From positions 1 to 25,376 of the IMG/VR virus record IMGVR_UViG_3300034198_015973: 25,376 nucleotides of DNA; one strand, written 5' to 3'. The position numbers were made by a program, and so were the translations under genes. Below the pieces are notes generated by a model. It saw nothing but the letters and a program-made list of their open reading frames with translations. It was not told where the DNA came from and made no database searches. This document shows positions 13,901-20,241 of the stretch, piece by piece. Source of the DNA: a virus. Position 1 is the first letter of the stretch, and every line of letters starts with the position of its first letter.

Positions 13901-16900
13901 ATCAACCATTATCAACGGCGAGCGTATCGTAACGGGCTCGATTAATGCCAATAAGATCGTTGCTCGGACTATTAGCGCAGACCGGCTCGCTGCCAACTCC
14001 ATCACCGCAAATGAAATTTTGACTGGCACTATCACCGCTGCCCAGATTGCTACCAGCGCGTTGACCGCCCGTGTTTTGGCCGTGGGTAATCCAGACAACG
14101 TCATCGGCGATGGCGGCTACAACGATCCTGCTTGGTGGAATGGCGGGAATGCCGACAATCGCCTCAGCGTTGGCGAGTCCGGTATGAACGAAACGGGACG
14201 CGAACTCAAAATTACGTCATCGGGGCGAACGGATTATTACTCCATGTTCTTCCCCGTAGAGCTTGGGGCTACCTACCGTGTGAGCGTCGGGGTCTACACA
14301 TACGGCGACTTCAGCGGCAACTTCCGCCCCGTGATCCACATGCCTGCGTGGGCGTGGTTGAGCCTCAAGACAGGCTACGGGATCAATCCCGAAGACGCAA
14401 ATCCGGCGGTCAATTGGAACGCAGCGAGCAGCTATTTTCGGAATGAGTTCACTATCACCAATCCCGCAAATACGCTTGCGTGTAAGCAGTGGCAATTCCG
14501 ACTTATCGGTGATTGGAGCGGAACACTCGCGTTCACATGCAAGATTGTGCGCGTCTCGGATACGACGCTGATCAAAGATGGCGCAATCACCACGGACAAG
14601 ATCACCGTCAATAGCTTGAACGGCGACCGCATTACAGCGGGCACTCTGAGCGCTGAGAAGATCGCCGCGAATAGCGTGATTTCCAATACGGTCACAGTCG
14701 CTAATACAAGCGGAAATCTTGGTGACGCAGTAGAGCGAGCGCGTGACCCTGCCTATCGTATCAATAATGGCGTCGGGACCCAGATCAATCCGGGATTAAT
14801 CAATATCTCGGGTGGTACGACGTTGGCGAATTGGCGTCAGGGTGGCGATGATACGCGGATCGCTGGCGGCTCAATCAGCGCCAACACGATCAGCGCGAAC
14901 AAGCTGACGATCGGCAATCGCGCCATCTCGTTTATCGGCCTAAACTTTGAGTGGAACCCGGCAAATAACTGGGTGTCGTGGTCAAACGGCTACATCTATT
15001 ATCAAGACGACAATGGCAGCCCGCGCGCCCAGTTCGTAAATCCGGGCAACACGGGCGGCGCGAACCCCCATCGTTTCTTCTATTGGGTAAAGGATGGTGG
15101 GTACATCTATCACACCCAATCCGAACAAGAAGCTTTTGGCGGGTCTGATCGCGTGATGCTGGGATCATGGTGGGGTGGTTCAGACCTAAACATGACTTAT
15201 GGTGGGACGATAATTAACGGCGACAGGATCACCACAGGGTCGATCGACGCAAATCGCATCAAGGCCAACACCATCTTGGCCAATACCGTCATCGTAGGTG
15301 GCCGTGGAACGGTGGACTCTGCTTTTGATAGCGCAAAATGGTCTGGTGTTTCTGGCGCTGGAAAGCCGCAGACCTTTACGGTCGGGGCAAGAGGCAACCG
15401 AACTTCCTCTCTTCCATCCGGCTACAATCATGGTCTTCGCGGACCTGACGGACAAGTCTATTGGGATGGCTCGTATCCTAACTTGCGAACTGACGCGTAT
15501 AACCGCAGTTACACTGTTTGTTGGACGAACGGCGGCGAAGTTTGGGGCATCCGACATTTTGACGTTTATGGTAACGGCACGGTCGCTTACGAAGGCGGCT
15601 ATGGTTCATCGGCCGGGAGTATGGCGCAGCTTCTTCGCGACATCTCCTTTGGTTCAACCATTGTGATCTATACATCTGATGAGCCATCGGGCAATCGCCT
15701 GAATGAGGGGCTTGCGGCTGAGATGTATAATTGCGGCGCAAGCCGCTCGGTCTTCGGAAGTTCAAATTTCCCCGCTTGGTCGTCTTACATTCTGATCGGC
15801 CAAAAAGGCGTCGGCGAGGGTAATGGCACCGAATATTTTAGCGCTGGCGGACCCAGTAGCTATGTCCGTGCGACGTTCTCTATCGTGAATGGCGTACCTT
15901 CAATTGGTGGTGCGTCGATTAAGGATGCGCGCGACTTAGCGTTCAGTGATGGACGTGGCGTGGACGTTCTTCGTGGCGTGGCGGAAGGAGCTACGGTTGG
16001 TGCGCCGTCCGGCACCATGGTTGGCAATACTGAGGCCCAGACCGTCACGAATTGGGCCTACACGGGTCAGCAGGACCCCGCCGGGCGCATCAATCGTGGG
16101 GAAACGACTACGATCAATGGCGGGCGCATCACGACTGGTTCAGTCACGGCGAACCAGATTGCTGCCAACACGATCACCGCTGATCGTCTTAATGTCACGA
16201 GCTTATCGGCACTCAGTGCAAACATCGGGGACGTGACGGCGGGCGTCGTACGCAACGCGTCAGGTTCGGCGAAATTCGACCTAAACGCGGGCCGCATCAT
16301 CTTTGACAACGGCTCGGTTATGAAGGTGTCTGGCAACGGCTTTGGGTCGAGCGGGCAATTCATCGAGTGGTTCGGGCCGCGAAAAGCGAACCTCGCCGAC
16401 TGCACCGAGGCCAATGCGAGCTACTATCTGAAGACTGACGGCAGCAGCTATTTCGGTGGTAGTTTGTCCGCTGGCACGACGAAGAACGCGATTGGCACAA
16501 CCAGCACGGCTACAAATGCGAACGTCACCACGGGGTCGGTGGGATCACGCGGCGGGACGCGCGTCGTCGTGCTGAGCTATAGTTGGTCGTGGTCGCAAAG
16601 CGTTGACAAATTTCAGAACGAAGGGTCAGGCAGCGACCTGTCCGCACAAATCGTCCTGTCGAGAAATGGTGCGGATGTCGCCACGCTGACCGCGACCGGG
16701 TCATGGTATCGTGATCCCGCTTTCAGTGCCGATGAACCCGGTAGCTATCGGGAGGGTATCGGCGGATCACTCACGTTCACTGATAACTCGGGTGGCTCCA
16801 CCGTGACTTACTCTGCACGCCTTACCAGTCGCAACACCGGGCCGGGACCACAAAACGGATCGACCAGAGGCGGCATTGCGACACAGAACATCTCCATAGT

Positions 16901-16916
16901 CCAGACCGAGCAGTGA
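10980..16916 (+). CDS. Modular central tail fibre with FN3, stalk repeats and an ILEI-like domain
   Basis: This is a 1978-residue fibre, the likely receptor-contacting protein of the tail. The first 380 residues hold fibronectin-III-like modules (NIQWFSTLTDAGADVTLTWT; APAAPTGLSAVGGITWID). From about 420 on, the stalk is made of short repeats of the type 'ITADKIAANTI' (for example AITTDKITAGAINADKVSAG), as in trimeric phage fibre shafts. Set into the stalk are two copies of one jelly-roll-like module (about 521-706 and 1033-1209), three copies of a second module (about 732-847, 883-992, 1314-1426), and a FAM3/ILEI-like domain (about 1509-1625). The C-terminus (from about 1850) is a strand-rich tip with SYSWSWSQSVD. 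The start is GTG 10980, four bases after TAAATA. Binding target unknown. Confidence 0.88.
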   Translation: MSEVSEIKVEWTPQNSGRVSSIQIQSRIRGQYTGAEEGWTEQAAAHDPTAGSFTFSSNAPGTEVEVRARYRMTSGVYGAWFQDGIRTARVTIPYVDLTGTPSRLSDINPGEGGKLGGIAPGADVTRDNTAKDTSNVSGRPSSTIVAGIDKLPTIRVDIDKALAAGQAVADREIAAATPPGSLSNIQWFSTLTDAGADVTLTWTAAKDATSYEVELSENGGGAIVFAAPATSYRFAGKRNTSYSSRIRALKINVASGWVSAPSFATGRDTVAPAAPTGLSAVGGITWIDVATVAPSDSDQAKIRFTLYRSDNAKIAEATVSATANTRAETRFSNLARAAAYYVAAVALDSSDNVSATTANVPVATTGGVSLDDLTPGLVPPQTVTSLPSPSGWTGSPVVFYAGELYRLSGGGWTKSVSGQDIAPSTISTEKLVNSAITADKLAMGSVTETRLADFSVANVKLAPNSVDAYKIIDGAVGNTKIATAAITEVKIADDAISAPKIQANAITADKIAANTIVARNLAIGNFDNIIPDGGFFDPGFWNGKNFSGGYGNNTVTVRPQNSQWRFDRTIYIDPTDAAWYTPFFTVEIGATYKLDYQIYMSPDFNGWLNISLHMPGLYWLGIRKGFAGIDPTANYSGDSHTFHRGDTNFNPAPVIFSIPSEASNLTRNTQFRFDGHWTTGYVEFMVRIVRVSDATLIKDGAITTDKITAGAINADKVSAGAIQTRHLSAATKPISLVGCNIRYQDGAVRWDSGYILFTNANGDFVSRPISANSINGGASASSPMFIQYYMPDERTWLDYNNDATYFASPNWRQIAIWYGGSNLAVHAGVGTILNGDQIVTGSINANKLTARTIEAGHIRAGTISGYELAANTISTNNLVVASRPVSMSGINMRITTDGVLRWDAGNVRIVNTVGSTDTYNISGGETGSHDCMVVYVPGRSYFDVVGDRNFFLPNSEHIKIADRFNGSLNVYAGVSTIINGERIVTGSINANKIVARTISADRLAANSITANEILTGTITAAQIATSALTARVLAVGNPDNVIGDGGYNDPAWWNGGNADNRLSVGESGMNETGRELKITSSGRTDYYSMFFPVELGATYRVSVGVYTYGDFSGNFRPVIHMPAWAWLSLKTGYGINPEDANPAVNWNAASSYFRNEFTITNPANTLACKQWQFRLIGDWSGTLAFTCKIVRVSDTTLIKDGAITTDKITVNSLNGDRITAGTLSAEKIAANSVISNTVTVANTSGNLGDAVERARDPAYRINNGVGTQINPGLINISGGTTLANWRQGGDDTRIAGGSISANTISANKLTIGNRAISFIGLNFEWNPANNWVSWSNGYIYYQDDNGSPRAQFVNPGNTGGANPHRFFYWVKDGGYIYHTQSEQEAFGGSDRVMLGSWWGGSDLNMTYGGTIINGDRITTGSIDANRIKANTILANTVIVGGRGTVDSAFDSAKWSGVSGAGKPQTFTVGARGNRTSSLPSGYNHGLRGPDGQVYWDGSYPNLRTDAYNRSYTVCWTNGGEVWGIRHFDVYGNGTVAYEGGYGSSAGSMAQLLRDISFGSTIVIYTSDEPSGNRLNEGLAAEMYNCGASRSVFGSSNFPAWSSYILIGQKGVGEGNGTEYFSAGGPSSYVRATFSIVNGVPSIGGASIKDARDLAFSDGRGVDVLRGVAEGATVGAPSGTMVGNTEAQTVTNWAYTGQQDPAGRINRGETTTINGGRITTGSVTANQIAANTITADRLNVTSLSALSANIGDVTAGVVRNASGSAKFDLNAGRIIFDNGSVMKVSGNGFGSSGQFIEWFGPRKANLADCTEANASYYLKTDGSSYFGGSLSAGTTKNAIGTTSTATNANVTTGSVGSRGGTRVVVLSYSWSWSQSVDKFQNEGSGSDLSAQIVLSRNGADVATLTATGSWYRDPAFSADEPGSYREGIGGSLTFTDNSGGSTVTYSARLTSRNTGPGPQNGSTRGGIATQNISIVQTEQ
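12540..13098 (+). repeat. Tail fibre module A, copy 1
   Basis: Residues about 521-706 start with LAIGNFDNIIPDGGFFDPGFWNG and end RIVRVSDATLIKDGAITTDKI. They match copy 2 at 14076-14606 in the opening, the 'FxVELGATY' strand (here FTVEIGATYKLDYQIYM), a 'LHMP..W' segment and the ending. The pattern of strands suggests a carbohydrate-binding jelly roll. Confidence 0.8.
13173..13520 (+). repeat. Tail fibre module B, copy 1
   Basis: Residues about 732-847 begin KPISLVGCNIRYQDGAVRWDSG, include IQYYMPDERTWLDY and a 'WYGGSNLAVHAGVG' strand, and end with TILNGDQIVTGSINANK. Related copies are at 13626-13955 and 14919-15257. Confidence 0.75.
13626..13955 (+). repeat. Tail fibre module B, copy 2
   Basis: Residues about 883-992 begin RPVSMSGINMRITTDGVLRW, include MVVYVPGRSYFDVVGDRN, and end STIINGERIVTGSINANKI. 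The DNA has diverged strongly from copy 1, so the duplication is old or the modules were acquired separately. Confidence 0.75.
14076..14606 (+). repeat. Tail fibre module A, copy 2
   Basis: Residues about 1033-1209 begin LAVGNPDNVIGDGGYNDPAWWNG, include FFPVELGATYRVSVGVYTYG and PVIHMPAWAWLSLKTGYGI, and end KIVRVSDTTLIKDGAITTDKI. The ending is nearly identical to copy 1 (RVSDxTLIKDGAITTDKIT), while the centre is much changed. Confidence 0.8.
14919..15257 (+). repeat. Tail fibre module B, copy 3
   Basis: Residues about 1314-1426 begin RAISFIGLNFEWNPANNWVSW, include HRFFYWVKDGGYIYHTQ and WWGGSDLNMTYGGTIINGDRI, and end TTGSIDANRIKANTI. It is the most divergent of the three copies. Confidence 0.7.
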
Positions 16917-16921
16917 TGGAT

Positions 16922-16946
16922 GGCGTTCAGCTAAATACAGAATGTC
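16922..16946 (+). promoter_or_regulatory. TAAATA motif in hairpin loop at the start of the 89-residue gene
   Basis: TAAATA is at 16932-16937, four bases before ATG 16942. GGCGTTC (16922-16928) and GAATGTC (16940-16946) can form seven pairs, two of them G-U. The 11-base loop holds the motif and the start codon is inside the 3' arm. The upstream gene stops at 16916, so the element is intergenic. Confidence 0.6.
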
Positions 16947-17211
16947 CACCACCACACTTTCAGATGCCTACGAGGTAGTCACCGATTTTCATAAAGCGAT
17001 TTTAGAAGAATTAGTCGAAGAGCAGGCGCGGAGCGCAGCCGCCTACGGCGTAATCCTTGCGAAATTTCCAGAAGCCGCGAAGTCAGGTGTAGTTTATCAA
17101 TGCGCTCAGCAGTGCGCGAACCAATCTGGATACAACTATCAGTTAGCGATGCTGCGGCAGCAATACGGCCTCGATCAATCGACGCAGATGGCCCCGGTGG
17201 CGAATGCGTAA
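16942..17211 (+). CDS. Small hypothetical phage protein (89 residues)
   Basis: I do not recognise this protein. It opens MSTTTLSDAYEVVTDFHKAI and is mostly helical with an acidic first half (LEELVEEQARSAAAYG) and a second half with YQCAQQCANQSGYNYQLAML. Two close cysteines (CAQQC) could form a disulfide or bind metal, but nothing else supports that. No membrane segment or signal peptide is seen. It is the first gene after the central fibre, where phages often carry fibre chaperones, lysis genes or lysogenic conversion genes. Translation begins at ATG 16942, marked by the motif and hairpin. It overlaps the next gene by eight bases. Confidence 0.7.
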   Translation: MSTTTLSDAYEVVTDFHKAILEELVEEQARSAAAYGVILAKFPEAAKSGVVYQCAQQCANQSGYNYQLAMLRQQYGLDQSTQMAPVANA

Positions 17212-17374
17212 GCGCTCATGGCAGCGGTTGGGCGCGACCGCGATCCATTATGCTAAGATCGTCTGGGAAGTCCCTGCCGTTAAGAGCGTCGCCCTGACGT
17301 GGCTCATTCGCGCTGGCCTGTCAGCATCAGGCGCTGCCGCCCTGACCGCGATCGTGGACGCGGTGGCGCGATGA
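17204..17374 (+). CDS. Very small protein (56 residues) between two late genes
   Basis: ATG 17204 lies inside the end of the previous gene, and the TGA at 17372 overlaps the next start as ATGA. The protein opens MRKRSWQRLGATAIHYAK, with a strongly basic N-terminus, then VWEVPAVKSVALTWLIRAGL and a final stretch with SGAAALTAIVDAVAR. The second half is mildly hydrophobic and could be an amphipathic helix. The tight overlaps on both sides are the main evidence that it is real. Function unknown; basic plus amphipathic and next to a membrane protein would fit a lysis accessory, but that is a guess. Confidence 0.6.
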   Translation: MRKRSWQRLGATAIHYAKIVWEVPAVKSVALTWLIRAGLSASGAAALTAIVDAVAR

Positions 17375-17715
17375 TGTTCGAGACATCCTCGTTGATCGAG
17401 TGGGCAGCGGGGCTCGCCACTGTTTCGACCGCCGCAGGGCTTATCGTCCGTGCGATTACCAAGGAGGCGATGAACAAGATCGCTCTTCTCGCTGACAAGC
17501 ATGACGACCTGAAACATCAGATCAAGAACCAGACCGCTCGCATCGACGCGGTCGAACATCTGCGGACGGCGGATGTCGAGCGGATCGTCAAATTAGAAAG
17601 TGCGGTGCAGGCGATCGACAAAGCGATGGAGCGGGTCGAGCGCGGGCAAGACAAGCTCACCGACATCGTCAACGATCGCTTCGACACGCTGGCCGACGCT
17701 ATCCGCAAAGCCTGA
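17371..17715 (+). CDS. Membrane-anchored coiled-coil protein (spanin- or DUF2730-like architecture)
   Basis: This protein has 114 residues (ATG 17371, or 17374 one codon later). After MMFETSSLIE there is one membrane segment (WAAGLATVSTAAGLIVRAI, about residues 11-29). A long coiled coil follows to the end (MNKIALLADKHDDLKHQIKN, IVKLESAVQAIDKAMERVE, DKLTDIVNDRFDTLADA). One N-terminal membrane anchor followed by a coiled coil is the layout of inner-membrane spanins and of the Mu gp25/DUF2730 family. No partner o-spanin lipoprotein was found next to it. It is the last gene of the late operon; its stop is two bases from the stop of the convergent gene on the other strand, with no visible terminator between them. 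Confidence 0.7.
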   Translation: MMFETSSLIEWAAGLATVSTAAGLIVRAITKEAMNKIALLADKHDDLKHQIKNQTARIDAVEHLRTADVERIVKLESAVQAIDKAMERVERGQDKLTDIVNDRFDTLADAIRKA

Positions 17716-17717
17716 GT

Positions 17718-17864
17718 TCACTTCCACACTATCTTCAATAACGTAGCGCACGCGAAAAGGGCGAATGGTGCGCATACCACGACGATCGCCGCCATAGCGT
17801 AACCGGGCTTACCGCCGTCAATGAACGCCTTAACGATGTCCACAAGGGCCTGCCACTTATTCAT
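17718..17864 (-). CDS. Tiny membrane protein (48 residues), holin-like
   Basis: ATG at 17864 was chosen because it overlaps the end of the upstream gene by eight bases; a longer frame to 17942 lies wholly inside that gene. The protein opens MNKWQALVDIVKAFIDGGKPG and has one strong membrane span (YAMAAIVVVCAPFALFACATLL) and a short basic end (KIVWK). This size and layout fit a single-span holin, pinholin or antiholin. The location next to a second small membrane protein supports a lysis role, but no endolysin is seen in the window. Confidence 0.6.
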   Translation of the reverse strand: MNKWQALVDIVKAFIDGGKPGYAMAAIVVVCAPFALFACATLLKIVWK

Positions 17865-18087
17865 CGGCAGTACTCCGGGGCAAACGCTTGAACCCGCTAC
17901 GCACCCATCGATACACCATGGCGACCGACCCAATCGCGACACTGGACGATCCCAGTTCGTACACGACCAACACGATCGCAGTCAGCGCCGTTACCAGCAC
18001 CAAAAGCATAAACGAGAACAGGACGGCAGGGCGCTCGCTTTTATCGAGCAGGCCGACCAACCTCACGATCATATCGGGAACCGTCAT
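17857..18087 (-). CDS. Small membrane protein (76 residues), holin-like
   Basis: The protein opens MTVPDMIVRLVGLLDKSERP, then has a long hydrophobic span (AVLFSFMLLVLVTALTAIVLVVYELG, about residues 21-46) and a second weaker one (SVAIGSVAMVYRW), ending with a basic tail (RSGFKRLPRSTADE). Two spans with a short charged N-terminus are common in class II holins. The start ATG overlaps the stop of the upstream 59-residue frame as ATGA, and its end overlaps the 48-residue gene, so the three form a tight operon running against the late genes. Confidence 0.65.
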   Translation of the reverse strand: MTVPDMIVRLVGLLDKSERPAVLFSFMLLVLVTALTAIVLVVYELGSSSVAIGSVAMVYRWVRSGFKRLPRSTADE

Positions 18088-18263
18088 ACCGCAGCTTCCA
18101 CGAAGCTAACGGAATTGGTATGCCCTCTGATAAGGGAGATAACGTTATCCCCGAAAAGCTTATCAAAAAGGTTGATAGGAAAGATAGCGAATGAATATCC
18201 ACGATCAACAAACTGTTGACAGGTCGAATAAGAAACTCTAACCAAAATCTCATAGTAGGTCAT
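18084..18263 (-). CDS. Possible 59-residue protein leading the small-gene operon
   Basis: ATG 18263 opens MTYYEILVRVSYSTCQQFVD and runs to a TGA that overlaps the next start as ATGA. The rest reads RGYSFAIFPINLFDKLFG, then DNVISLIRGHTNSVSFVEAAV. I recognise no family. Support comes from the start-stop overlap, from a GGTGAT seven bases upstream, and from a promoter-like pair about 50 bases further up. The codons are more AT-rich than in neighbouring genes. A competing frame (18253-18041) is hydrophobic but runs deep into the next gene and is less likely. Confidence 0.5.
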   Translation of the reverse strand: MTYYEILVRVSYSTCQQFVDRGYSFAIFPINLFDKLFGDNVISLIRGHTNSVSFVEAAV

Positions 18264-18317
18264 CGCATATCACCGCATTGAAAGCGCAACGCCGCCCGGC
18301 TAGCGCAAGAACTTCGC

Positions 18318-18346
18318 GGTATAGCACACCCTTTACTTCGCGACAA
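18318..18346 (-). promoter_or_regulatory. Putative promoter for the small membrane-protein operon
   Basis: Read on the - strand, TTGTCG (18346-18341) and TATACC (18323-18318) are separated by 17 bases and match four of six positions at each box. It lies in the 104-base gap between the SGNH hydrolase stop and the 59-residue gene and would give a leader of about 50 bases. No other signal is seen in this gap. Confidence 0.4.
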
Positions 18347-18367
18347 CTTGCCGCTTGCCGCCGCCGT

Positions 18368-19990
18368 TTATAGGTTTGCGATCAGGGGTTTCAGTGGCTT
18401 GATGATCTCAGCCCAGATGTCGTGAACGACGCTTTCGGGATGTGTCCCGTCCGTCGTGGGTGAGGTGGCGAAAACCGAGCCAACTGCATGGGCGTAGGTG
18501 GGCGCGATACTCGCAGCCAACGTCGCCGTGAAGCTCCCCCCGCCATTGTCAGTCACAGCAGCAACGTTACCCTTGATCTCACTAGAAGAGGTGCCGGGCT
18601 CGAAATAGCACGCCGACCCAACAACGGGCGCAATGGTCGCGTTAATCGTCACGCTTGTCACAGCCACGCCCGCCGTCAGCGCCGTCGCCAACGTTCCCGC
18701 GCCAGCCTTCACAAATGCGAGACGCGCCCACACTGGAGCCTGACCAGTGAACTGGACATCCGGGCGCAACTCACGCTGCCCGCCGCGAAGATCGACAACC
18801 ATGGCGAGTGGTGCCGGACTCGTGTTGACCAGCCATTCGTTAAATTGCTCCAAGGCGACGCCCGCCGTGAAGGGGCGCGGGTCCTGTCCCTCCAAAGTCG
18901 TGTAATTGGTCGTGGCCGACGACGTGACGCGCGTGCTGACCGTGGATTGAATGATTGGGATACCGGGGAACGTCGCTGCAAGGAAATTCCACCACGCCTG
19001 TGCCCGGACCTTCATCAAGGCTAAGGCGTCGTCCGGCGTCGTGGCGCTAACCATACTGGAGAAATCGTTGCGCAGGCCTTGCGACCAGATATGGCTAAAT
19101 GGCCAGCGTCCGCCGTTCATGTCCCGCGCGGCGGCTAGCATGGCGTATCGCAGGCTGAAGCGGTTGCTGCCCGGCGTCACGTCCATAAGGTCTTCCATCG
19201 CTGCGCCGTGATGACCGAAGTTCGCCACCCCAAATGAACCCTGCCCGGACGGATCGCCCAGTGCCTTTACGATCCCGCCGACAAGCTGGCGCGCGTCGAA
19301 CCGCAAGTCGTTCTGTTGCGTGATGGAATCACCGATCAATAGAACGGAGGGTGTCGAGCCGTTGTACGGGATAAGGACGCCGTGCGGCTTATAGCCGCGT
19401 AGATTGTCAGGCGCGCTGCCAGTGATCGTGCCGCCGTTCAGGTTCGCAGCGACAGGCGCGCTATTGCGGCGGCGATACTCGCCAAAGACGGGATCAGCGT
19501 TCCAGCCTGTTGGACGCTTGCCACCGCTTGGCGTGGTCAGAGAGACACGGTGGAACCCTCCTGCAAAGGCCGGGCGCGCATCCTCGATCGCAAAGCCGCC
19601 ATCCGCCATCGTGATCGACGACATACCGCCAAATGTGCCAGCGACGCGCGTCCCACTGCCATTCGCAGCCGTGAAGGTCACGCTCCCATCGATGGTATTG
19701 GTATTGCCGGGGGGCGTTTCGAGCGCCGTGGGTCCCGCGCTGTCAACGGAGTTGAAGCCAAAATTCAAATACACGAACCGGTGCCCTGCCGGTTGAGGGG
19801 GCATGAAGTTGTCAGCGACTTCGTTCAGAAAGCCACTTGCGGGAGCATAGGCGAGCGTCGTCGTCCCGTTCCCGACCGTGCGATATGGCGATAAGCCGAA
19901 GACCAGATCACCAGCTTTTGGGCGCGTAGGAATGCTGCGGAAAAGCGTGGAAGAAAGGCTACCAACGCCTATACCCAGATCAATCTTCAT
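18368..19990 (-). CDS. SGNH-fold hydrolase, probable head-spike or capsule-directed protein
   Basis: This is a 540-residue protein. The first 200 residues are strand-rich and without catalytic motifs, likely for anchoring. The SGNH/GDSL hydrolase core follows: VLLIGDSITQQND with nucleophile Ser222, NFGHHG for block II, GLRND with Asn308, and DGTHP with Asp514 and His517. All four catalytic blocks are present, so it is probably an active esterase, for instance a polysaccharide deacetylase. A strand-rich insert of about 95 residues (LAFVKAGAGTLATALTAGVA to SVFATSPT) lies between blocks III and V. It directly follows the spike-base gene (ATG overlaps its stop), matching the GTA head-spike pair rcc01079/rcc01080. 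The spike role is inferred. Confidence 0.75.
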   Translation of the reverse strand: MKIDLGIGVGSLSSTLFRSIPTRPKAGDLVFGLSPYRTVGNGTTTLAYAPASGFLNEVADNFMPPQPAGHRFVYLNFGFNSVDSAGPTALETPPGNTNTIDGSVTFTAANGSGTRVAGTFGGMSSITMADGGFAIEDARPAFAGGFHRVSLTTPSGGKRPTGWNADPVFGEYRRRNSAPVAANLNGGTITGSAPDNLRGYKPHGVLIPYNGSTPSVLLIGDSITQQNDLRFDARQLVGGIVKALGDPSGQGSFGVANFGHHGAAMEDLMDVTPGSNRFSLRYAMLAAARDMNGGRWPFSHIWSQGLRNDFSSMVSATTPDDALALMKVRAQAWWNFLAATFPGIPIIQSTVSTRVTSSATTNYTTLEGQDPRPFTAGVALEQFNEWLVNTSPAPLAMVVDLRGGQRELRPDVQFTGQAPVWARLAFVKAGAGTLATALTAGVAVTSVTINATIAPVVGSACYFEPGTSSSEIKGNVAAVTDNGGGSFTATLAASIAPTYAHAVGSVFATSPTTDGTHPESVVHDIWAEIIKPLKPLIANL

Positions 19991-20241
19991 CAGGCGAGGG
20001 CCACGATGTTGGTGGCGGTGCTGGCAGTGGTCACGCGCAATACGCGGATTGGCAAGATCAGGCCGCTGGGAACGCTCTTGAAGGTGACTGGCGCGCCGTC
20101 CGCCATGAGAACAGTCAGGTCGCCGCCACTGCCGATATACAGGGCCTTGGATGTCAGTGCGAGATCGGTCCCCGCGATGACCGTTACAGCGGATCGCGCA
20201 GGAGAGGTAGGTGAGTCAGCATAAGCAGAGAAGTTGTCCAT
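19990..20241 (-). CDS. Spike base protein (GTA rcc01079-like)
   Basis: This is an 83-residue protein opening MDNFSAYADSPTSPARSAVT, then LTSKALYIGSGGDLTVLMAD, then VTFKSVPSGLILPIRVLRVT and ending TASTATNIVALA. The string 'aly.GsgGDltv...dg..vtf..vp.G.llPirv.rv....TatnivAL' is typical of the spike base family named after Rhodobacter rcc01079, which anchors capsule-binding head spikes. One base of its stop is shared with the start of the hydrolase gene. ATG 20241 follows the same TAAATA motif as the late genes, four bases upstream, showing that this - strand gene belongs to the same regulon. Confidence 0.75.
   Translation of the reverse strand: MDNFSAYADSPTSPARSAVTVIAGTDLALTSKALYIGSGGDLTVLMADGAPVTFKSVPSGLILPIRVLRVTTASTATNIVALA

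Noticed and set aside
12240-16230. Repeats in the tail fibre as a CRISPR array or tandem DNA repeat
   Set aside because: The repetition is at protein level (ITADKI-type stalk units) with diverged codons and no regular spacing.
18138-18149. Palindrome GATAACGTTATC with flanking TGATAAG/CTTATCA as an operator
   Set aside because: It falls inside the plausible 59-residue gene (codons for FGDNVIS), and the flanking repeats are not concentric with it; possible but weak.
18041-18253. 70-residue hydrophobic frame on the - strand
   Set aside because: It runs 47 bases into the next gene, whereas the alternative frame ends exactly at an ATGA overlap.
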